Below are positions 18,060 to 27,332 of a stretch of DNA of 64,000 bases, one piece after another. Source of the stretch: Brasilonema sp. CT11 (GTDB taxonomy: Bacteria; Cyanobacteriota; Cyanobacteriia; Cyanobacteriales; Nostocaceae); contig NZ_JABXYX010000003.1 in assembly GCF_017982655.1 (NCBI RefSeq), forward strand, positions 1 to 64,000, in the 5' to 3' direction. A program made the translations under genes and the position numbers. Numbering within the stretch: the stretch's first letter is position 1; each line of letters starts with the position of its first letter. The notes beneath the pieces were generated by a model. It was not told where the DNA came from. It did no database searches and worked only from the letters and a program-made list of their open reading frames with translations.

Positions 18060-19649
18060 TTACGCATTCTTTCCCGCAGAGAGCCGATGAGATTTGTGCT
18101 TCAAACTTTGTAAATCTGAACCACTTTCAATAAGTTCTAAGGACTGCAAACTTTGATGATTCAATGAAAGCTTGACTGTAAATGTTGTCCCTACTCCCAC
18201 TTGGCTTTCTAAGTCGATCTGACCTTGATGCAGTTCTACACACTTTTTGACTATCGATAGTCCCAGTCCTGTTCCTGGAATACTACCTACATTGCTGGCA
18301 CGATGGAAAGTTTCAAACAAAAGTTGTTGGTCTTTGATAGGGATACCAATACCAAAATCTTGGATTTGGAACGTGACAGCATCATCTTGACAAATTACAT
18401 CAAATCGAATTACGCCTCCTTGAGGAGAATACTTGATGGCATTGGAAAGTAAATTAGTCAAAATGTAACGCAATAAATTTTCGTCTACCAGAACTGGAGT
18501 ACGTTTTCCCTGAAACCTAAAAATAATTTGGTGTTTTCCACTAGCACTTAATTGTAAAGTTTGTGTCAGATCGCTACAGAAATGTTCTAAATCTAGCAGT
18601 GTAGGTTCGTATTGTAATTTGCCTGCATCACTTCTGCCCCAAAATAAAACTTCATCTAATAATTGTTGCATCTGACGTATAGCAGTTTGAATTTTACCAA
18701 AGTATTTACTCCTTTGCGGATCAGACAACTGATGGTTATATGATTCGAGTAGTTCTACTGCTGTGCGAATCACGGACATTGGATTGCGAAACTCATGGGA
18801 GACCATCGAAACAAAGTTAGATTTCATTTCGTTGAGTTCCCGTTCCTGTTGCCATGCTTTGATCATCTCTGCTTCAGCGCGTTTTTGCTCGCTAACATCA
18901 CAAGCTTCGACAATCAGTAGCACCACTTTTCCAGTTTCATCTTTTAACGGTCTGACGGAAAAGTCAATCCACTGGATAAAATCGTTTGCGCTGCGTAATT
19001 GCAATTCATGGCGGAGAAACTCACCATCAGCAGCTTTGGCAATAATACTTTTCAACCACCCTGGATTTACAGAAGATAAATTCCAGCTTTCAAGACTCCA
19101 CAACGGTTTGCCAACACAATCTTGTTGAGTACGCCACAAATTCAGGGCAGATTGGTTCATTTCCACAATCATCCCCTTACAAGTAAGTAGCACTATTGAT
19201 TGAGATGTTTGTTCAAAAACTCCCTGCAAGCGATGCTGACATTCTCGTAGTTCATTCAGAATTTGTCGCCGCTCGATAGCATATCGAATAACATGTTCTA
19301 GTAAATTTGGCGTAATTTGTCCTTTTACCAGATAATCTTGTACACTATTAGCCACTGCTTGTAAAGCAATGTCTTCATCGTCAAACCCCGTTAGCACCAC
19401 TGTTGGGATGTTTGGTGCTGTAGTAGAAAATTTTGCCAAAGTGTTCAATCCTTGAGAATCCGGTAGAGAAAGGTCTAACAAAACTAGATCAAAAACGTTT
19501 TTGCTACAGGCTTTGAGCGCATCATTTAGACGCTCCAAATGTACCACACGCCATTTTTCCTTACCTAAATGCCAAAGTGTTTGCTGCAACAACTTGGCAT
19601 CGCTGGGATTATCTTCTACTAAAAGAATGCTAATTGATGCCTTATTCAT
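18060..19649 (-). CDS. Response-regulator-fused histidine kinase (REC-PAS-HisKA-HATPase)
   Basis: A cytoplasmic kinase of 529 residues. The receiver (about 6-125) has acidic pocket residues VEDNPSD and phosphoacceptor Asp59 (VLLDLSLPDSQG). A PAS domain (about 138-255) ends in CDVSEQKRAE. HisKA has His285 in MVSHEFRNP. The HATPase (about 395-510) has NLLSNAIKYSP, DFGIGIP and [17 protein letters not shown]-kinase order at the N-terminus is common in cyanobacteria, where an upstream kinase may phosphorylate the receiver to gate activity. It has no adjacent partner gene. Confidence 0.93.
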   Translation of the reverse strand: MNKASISILLVEDNPSDAKLLQQTLWHLGKEKWRVVHLERLNDALKACSKNVFDLVLLDLSLPDSQGLNTLAKFSTTAPNIPTVVLTGFDDEDIALQAVANSVQDYLVKGQITPNLLEHVIRYAIERRQILNELRECQHRLQGVFEQTSQSIVLLTCKGMIVEMNQSALNLWRTQQDCVGKPLWSLESWNLSSVNPGWLKSIIAKAADGEFLRHELQLRSANDFIQWIDFSVRPLKDETGKVVLLIVEACDVSEQKRAEAEMIKAWQQERELNEMKSNFVSMVSHEFRNPMSVIRTAVELLESYNHQLSDPQRSKYFGKIQTAIRQMQQLLDEVLFWGRSDAGKLQYEPTLLDLEHFCSDLTQTLQLSASGKHQIIFRFQGKRTPVLVDENLLRYILTNLLSNAIKYSPQGGVIRFDVICQDDAVTFQIQDFGIGIPIKDQQLLFETFHRASNVGSIPGTGLGLSIVKKCVELHQGQIDLESQVGVGTTFTVKLSLNHQSLQSLELIESGSDLQSLKHKSHRLSAGKNA

Positions 19650-20071
19650 AAAATTAAGTTATTTTACCGCTGTGATGTGAACTTGGAATAGTTCTTCGCA
19701 GCGAAATATAATGACGACGTTATTATGATGTTGAACTATATGTATGAATTGTGCTGTGTCAGTAGTCACTGTTGCTAAGGGGTTATCGGTAATAATGGCA
19801 TTGCTTTATACAATCTTTATGGAAACTTTATTAAATATGGCTCCTCACCAGCCGCAGTATAAAATAATAATCAGTTAGAGAAAGTTTTGAGACTATAACT
19901 AATCCGGCTATTGACCAGCAAGTAGTAAACTAATTGCTGCATCTACATTGACCTTTTCACAATGTAACTCATGTCGTCTTAAGGTGACGAGTCCAGACGC
20001 TCTTAGTATTTTGATTGTTTTTGTTTTGTGTTTGGAAAGTTTCTTGGTTAGGTTATTACGAGGACGATATT
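19650..20071. other. Divergent intergenic region, kinase / moeA
   Basis: These 422 bases separate divergent genes. A weak ATAATgacgacgtTATTAT dyad lies near 19708-19725. A small open frame at 19948-20154 overlaps moeA out of frame and looks incidental. I found no tRNA, repeat family or strong promoter motif. Confidence 0.4.
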
Positions 20072-21370
20072 ATGCTATCAGTAAGCGATGCAGAAAATAT
20101 TATTTTCAATTTAGTACAACCCCTGAATACTCAACAAGATACAGAATTGGTTGATTTGTTATCAACAGGTGATGCTCTTTTGGGTCTGTCCCCTTGGAGC
20201 TATAGCTTCGCTGCTGCGCGGAGCGCAGATCGCATTTTAGCATCAGAGGTGACTAGTCAACTGGATTTTCCCCACTGGGACAACTCAGCAATGGATGGCT
20301 ATGCAGTGCGGTATGAAGATGTGTACAACTGTAACGAGCACAAGCCAGCAGTTTTAGAGATTGTTGAAGAAATTCCTGCTGGGGTTCAACCGAAATCTAC
20401 CATTCAATCAGGGCAAGCGGCGCGAATTTTTACAGGTGCAGTTATGCCTGCGGGTACCGATACAGTTGTAATGCAAGAAAGAACACGTCGGGAAGGAAAC
20501 CGTGTGATTATCCTTACAGCTCCAAAACTGCAAGAATTTGTGAGAAAACGGGGAATGTACTACCGAGCAGGGAAACAATTACTACCATCAGGTATTCTGT
20601 TGAAGGCTTCAGAAATTGCTGTATTAGCTGCATTTCAATGTACCCAACTGAAGGTTTTTCGCCGTCCCCGTGTTGCTATTTTCTCTACAGGAGATGAACT
20701 GGTTACACCTGACAAACCATTGCAACCGGGTCAAATTGTAGATTCAAACCGGTATGCCTTGGCAACTTTAATTCGACAAAGTGGTGCTGAACCTATAATG
20801 TTAGGAATTGTTAAGGATAAACCAGAAGCGCTCAAGGAAGCTATCGCTTACGCTATAGCTCATGCTGATATCGTTATCTCTTCGGGGGGTGTCTCTGTGG
20901 GAGATTATGATTATGTTGAGCAAATTCTAGAGTCACTGGGAGGCAAAATTCACGTTCGTGACATTGCCACTAAACCTGGTAAACCCCTGACAGTTGCGAC
21001 ATTTGAAAACGATGTACGTCCAATTGTGTACTTTGGTTTACCAGGAAACCCCGTTGCTGCTTTGGTGACTTTTTGGCGATTTGTACAACCAGCTATCAAA
21101 AAACTTTCAGGACTTGCTCAAGGTTGGGAACCAGTATATATCAAAGCGCTGGCGCGTCAGGAGTTGTGTTCAGGTGGTAAGCGCGAAACTTATGTTTGGG
21201 GTCAGTTGTCCGTCAAAAATGGAGTTTACGAATTTCAGCCAGCAGGTGGTCTTCAAAATTCTGGCAACTTAATTAATTTAGCTCAAACCAATGGCTTAGC
21301 GGTTCTACCTGTGGGTACGACACTTATTGCTGCAAAAGAACAAGTGCAAGTCTTACAGATAGAGTCTTGA
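20072..21370 (+). CDS. moeA: Molybdopterin molybdotransferase
   Basis: MoeA inserts molybdate into adenylated molybdopterin in the last step of molybdenum cofactor synthesis. The 432-residue protein shows the family motifs DFPHWDNSAMDGYAVR, AARIFTGAVMPAGTDTVVMQE, ATFSTGDEL-like IFSTGDELV, and SSGGVSVGDYDYV with LPGNPVAALVTF. I start it at ATG 20072, with AGGACG 5-10 bases upstream and the family N-terminus MLSVSDAENII. The open frame extends to 20015 without support. Mo cofactor is needed for nitrate reductase. A strong hairpin follows the stop. Confidence 0.95.
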   Translation: MLSVSDAENIIFNLVQPLNTQQDTELVDLLSTGDALLGLSPWSYSFAAARSADRILASEVTSQLDFPHWDNSAMDGYAVRYEDVYNCNEHKPAVLEIVEEIPAGVQPKSTIQSGQAARIFTGAVMPAGTDTVVMQERTRREGNRVIILTAPKLQEFVRKRGMYYRAGKQLLPSGILLKASEIAVLAAFQCTQLKVFRRPRVAIFSTGDELVTPDKPLQPGQIVDSNRYALATLIRQSGAEPIMLGIVKDKPEALKEAIAYAIAHADIVISSGGVSVGDYDYVEQILESLGGKIHVRDIATKPGKPLTVATFENDVRPIVYFGLPGNPVAALVTFWRFVQPAIKKLSGLAQGWEPVYIKALARQELCSGGKRETYVWGQLSVKNGVYEFQPAGGLQNSGNLINLAQTNGLAVLPVGTTLIAAKEQVQVLQIES

Positions 21371-21418
21371 GACTTCCACGGCTTTGTGTTTGTAGGATGC
21401 TTAGCTACACCACAATAT

Positions 21419-21454
21419 TTACGGTAATTCACGCGGGAAGTTGAATTACCGTAA
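21419..21454. terminator. Bidirectional hairpin between moeA and kinase
   Basis: TTACGGTAATTCA (21419-21431) and TGAATTACCGTAA (21442-21454) form a perfect 13-bp stem with a 10-base loop. It sits between two converging genes and overlaps the last codons and stop of the kinase gene. Flanking T-rich runs are weak, so it could be a mobile-element hairpin that now serves as terminator. Confidence 0.6.
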
Positions 21455-22690
21455 GACCTTTGACGCTTCAGGTGAAGGATTTTGAATTTTAGGAATAGGA
21501 GCAATCATTTGCACAGACCAGTAGCTGAAAACCATGAAAATCAAACCAGATACTACGCCCAACATTAAGCCAGTAAGTAAAGTCAGTTTCCCAGGAGAAA
21601 TACAAATAGTCTGATCGTTTTCTGATGATGGATTAGGAGTTGACTGCTGTGTTGGTGTGTAGAGTTTGGTTACTAACTCCACTATCTCTTGTTCTGAAAT
21701 ATTGTTTGTTTGGTTGTCTAAAAGTGGTGCCGATAGGTTGTTCTCAAAAAGTTGGTTAACATTCTGCTCAGGAAAGGAGTTTTGGTGCTCGAATGTAGCA
21801 TTTTGTGGTACAAGAGTAGAAGCCCACTGTTGTTTTGACGTGTAAAAATCAGTGAGTGGTGCAAGCGCTTCTAATGCTTCTTTTGCCGAGTTATATCGGT
21901 CTCTAAAGTGGTGACATACCATCTTATTGAGTACTAAAGCGAGCTTTTCATTAACTTGAGCTAACTCTTGCCAAAGAATCTCACCTGTATTGCGGTCTTC
22001 AGGTAGTTGTGTCGGATGCACTCCTGTTAGTGCTTGGATACCAATCATACCTAGGGCATAGATATCACTATTAGGACGTGGTTTGCCTCGTTGTTGCTCA
22101 TGGGGCATATAGCCTGGTGTACCGATCGCAATGGTTGTATATTCAAGGGGAATGAAGTTTGAAGTTTTTCCTTGATTTATAATCAATTGATTCCAAATCG
22201 GCTTGACAGCACCAAAATCAATCAGGACTAACCGATTGTCTTGCTTTCGTCTAAGAATATTACTGGGCTTGACATCTCTGTGGATCAGTCCACAACTGTG
22301 GACAAAATTCAGGATACTCAAGACCTCGCATAGTAGTTGAAAAACCTTGCTTTGGGACCAGCGATCACCAGGTGGCAATTCTACACTGAGGGCATGCCCT
22401 TCAATGAACTGTTGCACCAAGTAGAACTCAAGATTGTCTTCAAAATGAGCTAAAAGATGAGGAACCAGGTCATAGTTGTCCAGTTTTTTCAGGGCTTCTA
22501 CTTCTCGGCTAAAAAGTTTCCTACGTATTTCTACGGAAATTGGAAAATGACTACTAGGTAAGAAATGTTTGACTACACAGGTGGGATAATCCGGGAGGTG
22601 GGTATCTTGAACCAAGTAGGTTTGACCGAATAGACTTTTACCTAAAACTTGAACAACCTGGTAACGCTCCCCTTGTAACTTGGTTAACAT
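21446..22690 (-). CDS. Serine/threonine protein kinase with C-terminal membrane anchor
   Basis: A Hanks-type (eukaryotic-like) kinase of 414 residues. The N-terminal kinase domain (about 10-275) has a glycine loop (LGKSLFGQTYLV), the ATP lysine in VVKHF, catalytic loop HRDVKPSNIL, the metal-binding DFGAVK, and GTPGYMPHEQRGKP in the activation segment. A polar linker of about 90 residues leads to one transmembrane segment (LTGLMLGVVSGLIFMVFSYW) and a short tail. Such single-pass kinases are abundant in filamentous cyanobacteria. Targets are unknown. The start MLTKLQGERYQVVQVLG is typical. Confidence 0.93.
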   Translation of the reverse strand: MLTKLQGERYQVVQVLGKSLFGQTYLVQDTHLPDYPTCVVKHFLPSSHFPISVEIRRKLFSREVEALKKLDNYDLVPHLLAHFEDNLEFYLVQQFIEGHALSVELPPGDRWSQSKVFQLLCEVLSILNFVHSCGLIHRDVKPSNILRRKQDNRLVLIDFGAVKPIWNQLIINQGKTSNFIPLEYTTIAIGTPGYMPHEQQRGKPRPNSDIYALGMIGIQALTGVHPTQLPEDRNTGEILWQELAQVNEKLALVLNKMVCHHFRDRYNSAKEALEALAPLTDFYTSKQQWASTLVPQNATFEHQNSFPEQNVNQLFENNLSAPLLDNQTNNISEQEIVELVTKLYTPTQQSTPNPSSENDQTICISPGKLTLLTGLMLGVVSGLIFMVFSYWSVQMIAPIPKIQNPSPEASKVLR

Positions 22691-23173
22691 GTTACGACAT
22701 ACCTGACGGTTGCATTAACTCATTTTACTTAAAAAATCTTTTTTGAGCAAAATTATACACGTTTTGCATTCATATTAATCACCTTACCTCACCCCCCATA
22801 AGGGGGGTGAGGTTTTGGAACTTAAATTTATATTAGAAATATGCTTTTTACCAAGTCGGCTTTACCTAAATTCGCCAAACCCGTATTTCAACTTCACAAA
22901 CACTGCATTTAGTAGTTTCCAGAGGTTTAGTGCCACTAAACCAATGCCAACAAAAGTAAAATCAAATCAACACGAAAGTTATCCAATGGTCTCCAAATTG
23001 TTTGTAATTCTTAAGAATAAGGATCAAGAACAGCAAGCAGGTGAAGCCCATACCACACTTTTTTGTAAAGTTCAGGGGCAAAAAGGAATTGAGCCGGCTA
23101 GGTTGATGGTAGTTCCTTACACCTGCTTAACTATGGGGAATATGCATAATGGCAGAAACTGTCAAATTTCACC
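22691..23173. other. Intergenic region with a 12-bp hairpin
   Basis: This region contains ACCTCACCCCCC (22786-22797) paired with GGGGGGTGAGGT (22802-22813), a perfect 12-bp stem followed by a short T run. It is a member of the ACCTCACCC repeat family also seen near 12134. A 135-codon open frame on the plus strand (22815-23222) lacks domain character and runs into aroH antisense, so I do not call it. The remaining bases show nothing recognisable. Confidence 0.5.
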
Positions 23174-23554
23174 CTACAAAAGCTGGGGCACATTCCAATC
23201 AGGACGCAACTCTGCTGCCTGACGCAAATAGGTATGGAAAATTGGGGTGGAGATCGGGAGATAGGCGTGAACTAAAAACCGGATGCAACGTTTTAAGCTG
23301 CCATCAACTTGCATTTCCTGTACATCTAACATAGGTACAGTGTCCCAGTAGGGGCGTGAACGTGCAATTGCTGCAGGAAAAGTAGCATTTAAATCCTTTG
23401 TTACGGAGAAAGTCACACTAATAATATCTGTTGGATGCAATTGATTCCGTTTTTCTAGTTCATCTAGTAATTCCATTACAGCTTCTCGCATTGCTTCAAC
23501 CGTATTTTCTGGGACAGTTGTTGCTCCGCGAATAGCCCGCATTCGCCACTCCAC
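23174..23554 (-). CDS. aroH: Chorismate mutase, AroH class
   Basis: It converts chorismate to prephenate, the branch point to phenylalanine and tyrosine. The 126-residue protein has the monofunctional AroH (Bacillus-type) layout: AIRGATTVPENT at the N-terminus with the substrate-binding Arg, SVTFSVTKDLNATFPAAIAR in the middle, and MQVDGSLKRCIRFLVH. The start is GTG at 23554, with AGGAGG about 8 bases upstream. It is 66 bases downstream of sppA in the same direction, so the two may share a transcript. Confidence 0.94.
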   Translation of the reverse strand: MEWRMRAIRGATTVPENTVEAMREAVMELLDELEKRNQLHPTDIISVTFSVTKDLNATFPAAIARSRPYWDTVPMLDVQEMQVDGSLKRCIRFLVHAYLPISTPIFHTYLRQAAELRPDWNVPQLL

Positions 23555-23620
23555 TCAAAAATCCTCCTTATTATGAAAGGTCATTAGTCAAACGACCAAT
23601 GACAAAAAACAAATCACGAT

Positions 23621-24442
23621 TTATGGTCTATACAACCATAGGGGTAAACCACTGGTAGACACCTCGAATTCGACCCAACCGAAACCAGCCCCAAGTCCTG
23701 AAGAAGCTTGACGGCTTCCAGGTAAAATGCGGCTCAACAAAGGTTTGGGTTCTTCAAAGGTGTAAACAGGGGCTTTTTCCGGGTCAAGACCGGCCAGTTC
23801 CGCAGCCCAACGCCGAGCATCTTCTTCCGTTCCCAAACGATCTACAATACCTAAGTCTTTGGCTTGCTGTCCAGTGAAAATTCGACCATCTGCGAAACTT
23901 CTCACAGTTTCTACCGCCAGGGAACGTGCGTCAGCTACTGTCTGAACAAACTGCTGGTAACTTGTATCAATTAATTCTTGCAAAATGCTTTGTTCCGGTT
24001 CTGTCAGTTCCCGATCAAACGCCAAAATGTCTTTGTAAGGACCAGACTTTATAACTTTAAAGGAAACACCTACTTTTTGCAACAGACGTTCCAAGTTATT
24101 ACCACGCAAAATCACACCAATACTACCTGTAATCGTACCGGGGTTAGCCATGACATGTTGCGCTCCCATGCCTACGTAGACTCCACCAGAAGCAGAAATG
24201 TTACCAAAACTAGCAACTATTTTTACTTTCTCGCGCAACCGCTTCAAAGCACTGTAGATTTCTTGAGAATCTCCTACTGTCCCACCAGGACTGTCTATCC
24301 GTAGCAGTAACGCCGGAAATTTTCTTTCTTCTAAAGTTTTTAGGGCTTCTAGTACTCGCTTGCGAGTCGCACCGGCAATGACACCCGTCATCTCAATACG
24401 AGCAATTTGTTTACGATAATTGGGCTTAAAAGGCCAAACCAT
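23621..24442 (-). CDS. sppA: Signal peptide peptidase SppA (short form)
   Basis: A serine protease of the S49 family that clears cleaved signal peptides and membrane protein fragments. The 273-residue short form has catalytic Ser85 in ISASGGVYVGMGA and the general base Lys137 in KSGPYKDIL. RIDSPGGTV and GTITGSIGVI complete the family signature. There is no obvious N-terminal transmembrane segment, so membrane association may be peripheral. It is upstream of aroH. Length suits the single-domain class, about half of E. coli SppA. Confidence 0.93.
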   Translation of the reverse strand: MVWPFKPNYRKQIARIEMTGVIAGATRKRVLEALKTLEERKFPALLLRIDSPGGTVGDSQEIYSALKRLREKVKIVASFGNISASGGVYVGMGAQHVMANPGTITGSIGVILRGNNLERLLQKVGVSFKVIKSGPYKDILAFDRELTEPEQSILQELIDTSYQQFVQTVADARSLAVETVRSFADGRIFTGQQAKDLGIVDRLGTEEDARRWAAELAGLDPEKAPVYTFEEPKPLLSRILPGSRQASSGLGAGFGWVEFEVSTSGLPLWLYRP

Positions 24443-24993
24443 GAGCAGTAAAAAAACCTCCTAACAAACTTAATCATAAAACGTTAAGCGCTCAAACCAC
24501 TTGCTTTCCCTATGTTAAGAAAAACAAGCAAGTCTTATAAAAAATTAAAATTTAATAAAGTTTTAATAATGTATGTAGATATTGAGCTGCTATGATACTT
24601 AAGTAAAGAGAACAAAGTAAAAAATACTTCAAGCAGTAAGAAGATAACAAAAGTTTTTTATTCTCCTAAAAAATATACAAGCATATATACTTACAAAATA
24701 GTTAGTACAGTCTACTCTACAAAGAGTAAGTAGCTTAATATTTCTTAGATTGACTTGAACATAGCGCAATCCAATATTAGGCTCCACCATCTGCAAGCTT
24801 AACAATGAAAAGGTGTATCTAGCGTATAAGTATATGCAGTGTAGTGGCATTCAACACAAATCATCGCAGTTGATTAATGCCAATTGCGAGTAACGCAGCA
24901 CTAGCAGCGTATTAATTTTTGAGAAGTCTAGTTCTTAATCCATCAAGACACAGAACAAAATACAAAGGCAGAAGTAAGTAAAACCGAATCAAT
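24443..24993. other. AT-rich intergenic region
   Basis: These 551 bases between sppA and a small membrane protein gene are strongly AT-rich. A 73-codon minus-strand frame (24629-24850) has no recognisable domain and poor start context, and I do not call it. I see no tRNA, repeat family or hairpin of note. Confidence 0.4.
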
Positions 24994-25281
24994 CTATCGC
25001 AGCATTTGATACCTGTAATAAGCATAAGTATCAAACAGCGCTCCTACAAAACTGCAAGTTGAACAGATAACAAATAATCCTCCAACAGGAGTGCCACTGC
25101 CAAATACAGAGAGAAACTCAGTAATTAGACTAGAAACAACTTCTGTAACCTCTTGTAAGCCAGGAATATAACCAGCGAGGGATAAGGCGAATAATACGCC
25201 ACCAAACAATAACATGGGAGTGACAAAGCTAAAAATAATCGATAGCACCAGTGAGCGGAGAAAGTTCATCATAATAGTCAT
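24994..25281 (-). CDS. Small membrane protein of unknown function
   Basis: A 95-residue protein with two hydrophobic segments: about 8-36 (LRSLVLSIIFSFVTPMLLFGGVLFALSLAG) and a weaker one at about 66-82 around VGGLFVICSTCSFVGALF. Between them is a predicted amphipathic helix (LQEVTEVVSSLITEFLSVFG). The upstream sequence holds a Shine-Dalgarno-like AAGGAG about 15 bases before ATG. I do not recognise the family. Codon use is similar to its neighbours, so it is likely real. Confidence 0.65.
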   Translation of the reverse strand: MTIMMNFLRSLVLSIIFSFVTPMLLFGGVLFALSLAGYIPGLQEVTEVVSSLITEFLSVFGSGTPVGGLFVICSTCSFVGALFDTYAYYRYQMLR

Positions 25282-25747
25282 TGGGATAAGCTCCTTAAGT
25301 TCACAAGGCAGACAAATTTAGTCTGATCAGTTGTCACCTTCTACAATAAGCGCGATCGCCCTGCCTCAGACGATAGTTCAAAAATCTTAAGTTTTTATTA
25401 AAGTATATACACAATCTCCCCAGGATATGTTGCTAAATGCAAACAGGGTTTGACACAGCCCAAAACCTGAAAAATCAACCTTTAATCATGTCGTTGCAGC
25501 TTTTGCTCTAGTGATAAGGCCGCTTGCTAAAGCTTAAATTTCTGAGATTTGCTTTAAACTAAGTTAATCTTTCACTGAAAGTAGAGGAGTGAGGGAGTGA
25601 GGGAGGACAATAATTTATGACTAATTGCGAAAGTGAGATTTTACGAGATCCTGTTTAGCGTTAAGCGTTCCCTACTTCTGCAACAAGTCTAATAACTAGC
25701 TCTGGAATTCGCTATGATGGCGGCAGTTACAGAGTTGAGCTTCAACA
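25282..25747. other. Divergent intergenic region with GAGGGAGTGA repeats
   Basis: These 466 bases contain the short tandem repeat GAGGAGTGAGGGAGTGAGGG near 25585-25605 and a GCGTTAAGCGTTCCCTAC fragment near 25660-25677 that also occurs around 9513. No gene is supported. The promoter of the mlaE-type gene must lie near the right end. Confidence 0.45.
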
Positions 25748-26545
25748 TTGAGTGAAACGACATCCAAATCTGGTTTAGGAGTATGGACTCAGCGATTGCT
25801 GGCAGCAATTTTCTTGGCTGGGCAAGTCATAGTTCACCTTCTACGGGGGAAAATCAATCGGCGCAATACACTAGAGCAAATGGCAGCAGTTGGTCCAGAT
25901 TCCCTGTTTATTGCCCTAGTAACGGCTGTTTTTGTTGGTGCAGTATTTACGATTCAGGTGGCGCGGGAGTTTATTAACTTTGGGGCAGGAAACTCCGTTG
26001 GCGGAGTGCTGGCGGTAGCGCTAACACGCGAACTCTCGCCTGTTTTGACAGCGGTGGTTTTAGCAGGACGAGTAGGTTCAGCGTTTGCAGCAGAAATCGC
26101 CACAATGCGAGTTACTGAACAAATTGATGCTCTTTTAATGTTAAAAACTGATCCAATTGATTACTTGGTTATCCCTCGTGTACTTGCATGCTGCTTAATG
26201 TTACCAATCTTAACGCTCTTATCTCTGGTAACAGGTATGCTAGGGGGATTAATTATTGCAATAAATATATATAATTTGTCGGAAAATGTGTTTCTAGACT
26301 CAGCCCGTAGCTTGATTGGCATTTGGGACATTGTGAGCGCCATGATAAAAGCGTGTTGCTTTGGAATTTTAATAGCCGTCATTGGCTGCAGTTGGGGTTT
26401 AACGACAACGGGAGGAGCAAAAGGAGTCGGACAATCAACCACAACCGCTGTTGTCACTGCTTTGTTAATTATATTTATTAGCAATTTCTTTCTTTCTTGG
26501 ATTATGTTCCAAGGAAGTGGCAGTGCATCATTGCAAGGGTTGTAG
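25748..26545 (+). CDS. MlaE family lipid ABC transporter permease
   Basis: The permease (265 residues) of a phospholipid-type ABC transporter, related to MlaE in bacteria and TGD1 in chloroplasts, moving lipid between membranes. Five or six hydrophobic segments are seen. Family motifs include FVGAVFTIQVAREFINFGAG, LTRELSPVLTAVVLAGRVGSAFAAEIATMRVTEQIDAL, and GCSWGLTTTGGAKGVGQSTTTAVV. The start is TTG at 25748. No MlaF ATPase or MlaD partner lies next to it, as is usual in cyanobacteria, where the parts are dispersed. It heads a lipid-related cluster with DUF3119, DUF3086 and plsY. Confidence 0.94.
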   Translation: MSETTSKSGLGVWTQRLLAAIFLAGQVIVHLLRGKINRRNTLEQMAAVGPDSLFIALVTAVFVGAVFTIQVAREFINFGAGNSVGGVLAVALTRELSPVLTAVVLAGRVGSAFAAEIATMRVTEQIDALLMLKTDPIDYLVIPRVLACCLMLPILTLLSLVTGMLGGLIIAINIYNLSENVFLDSARSLIGIWDIVSAMIKACCFGILIAVIGCSWGLTTTGGAKGVGQSTTTAVVTALLIIFISNFFLSWIMFQGSGSASLQGL

Positions 26546-26818
26546 GGGTTTAGGGGTATAAGGGTATAAGGGTGTAGGTGAAGAATCTAGCTTCGATAGA
26601 ATGAAGATACAAGCCGACGCATTGTCAAGGCAGCGGGAAGTACCCTGTGCAAAAGTGCCGCCCTAGAAAATGAACCAGCCAATGTGAAAGTTAAACAAAA
26701 ACGGTAAGCCACATACTTATCCCTTACACCCCTAATTCTTGACAGTTCTTAGTCCTTAGTCTATACACTAGCTCCTAGAATAGAAATAATGTTTACTAAG
26801 GAAGCAGGAGTTTTGACT

Positions 26819-27208
26819 GTGACGACTTCATATACGTCTAACCCCGCATCTACCACCGTCGAGCTCAAGTCTAGTTACAATATACCCTTGGTGTTAGTGG
26901 TTACAGCAATCCCAGTGCTGATTGTACAACCTTGGGTGGCAGGCTTGATGGGTCTTTTTGGCTTGTTTCTCATGTTTCAAGCTGTCACACTGCGTCTGTT
27001 TTTTACTCCTACCGATTTGGATATTTACAGAGGTGAAAAATTAATTCGGCGCTTTCCCTACCGGGAATGGCAAAACTGGCGCATATTCTGGAATCGGGTT
27101 CCCATTCTGTTTTACTTTAAAGAAGTTAAAAGTATTCACTTTCTGCCGATTTTATTTGATCCTAATACTCTCAAAACTTGCTTAGAAGAACGCTGTCCGC
27201 GCATTTAG
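26819..27208 (+). CDS. DUF3119 family membrane protein
   Basis: A protein of about 129 residues with a hydrophobic hairpin (about 22-60, IPLVLVVTAIPVLIVQPWVAGLMGLFGLFLMFQ) followed by a PH-like soluble part (FTPTDLDIYRGEKLIRRFPYREWQNWRIFW...VPILFYFKEVKSIHFLPILFD). I prefer GTG at 26819, with GGAG 8 bases upstream, over ATG at 26789, which lacks a ribosome site. The family is cyanobacterial/plastid and uncharacterised. Its steady position between a lipid permease and DUF3086/plsY suggests a membrane-lipid role. Confidence 0.86.
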   Translation: MTTSYTSNPASTTVELKSSYNIPLVLVVTAIPVLIVQPWVAGLMGLFGLFLMFQAVTLRLFFTPTDLDIYRGEKLIRRFPYREWQNWRIFWNRVPILFYFKEVKSIHFLPILFDPNTLKTCLEERCPRI

Positions 27209-27332
27209 TTCCAAGAGCAAGTTTGCAAATGACTCAGAACAGAGCACTCATTGCTCAGAACTATTTTGGACTTAAGACTTTGATAGCAAGTAAATTATAT
27301 ATTGCTGAAAGCTATTTATTCGCGTCATAGGA

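Noticed and set aside
22815-23222. 135-codon plus-strand frame between Ser/Thr kinase and aroH
   Set aside because: No domain, no ribosome site, and its end overlaps aroH antisense.
24629-24850. 73-codon minus-strand frame downstream of a membrane protein gene
   Set aside because: AT-rich random-looking composition and no ribosome site.
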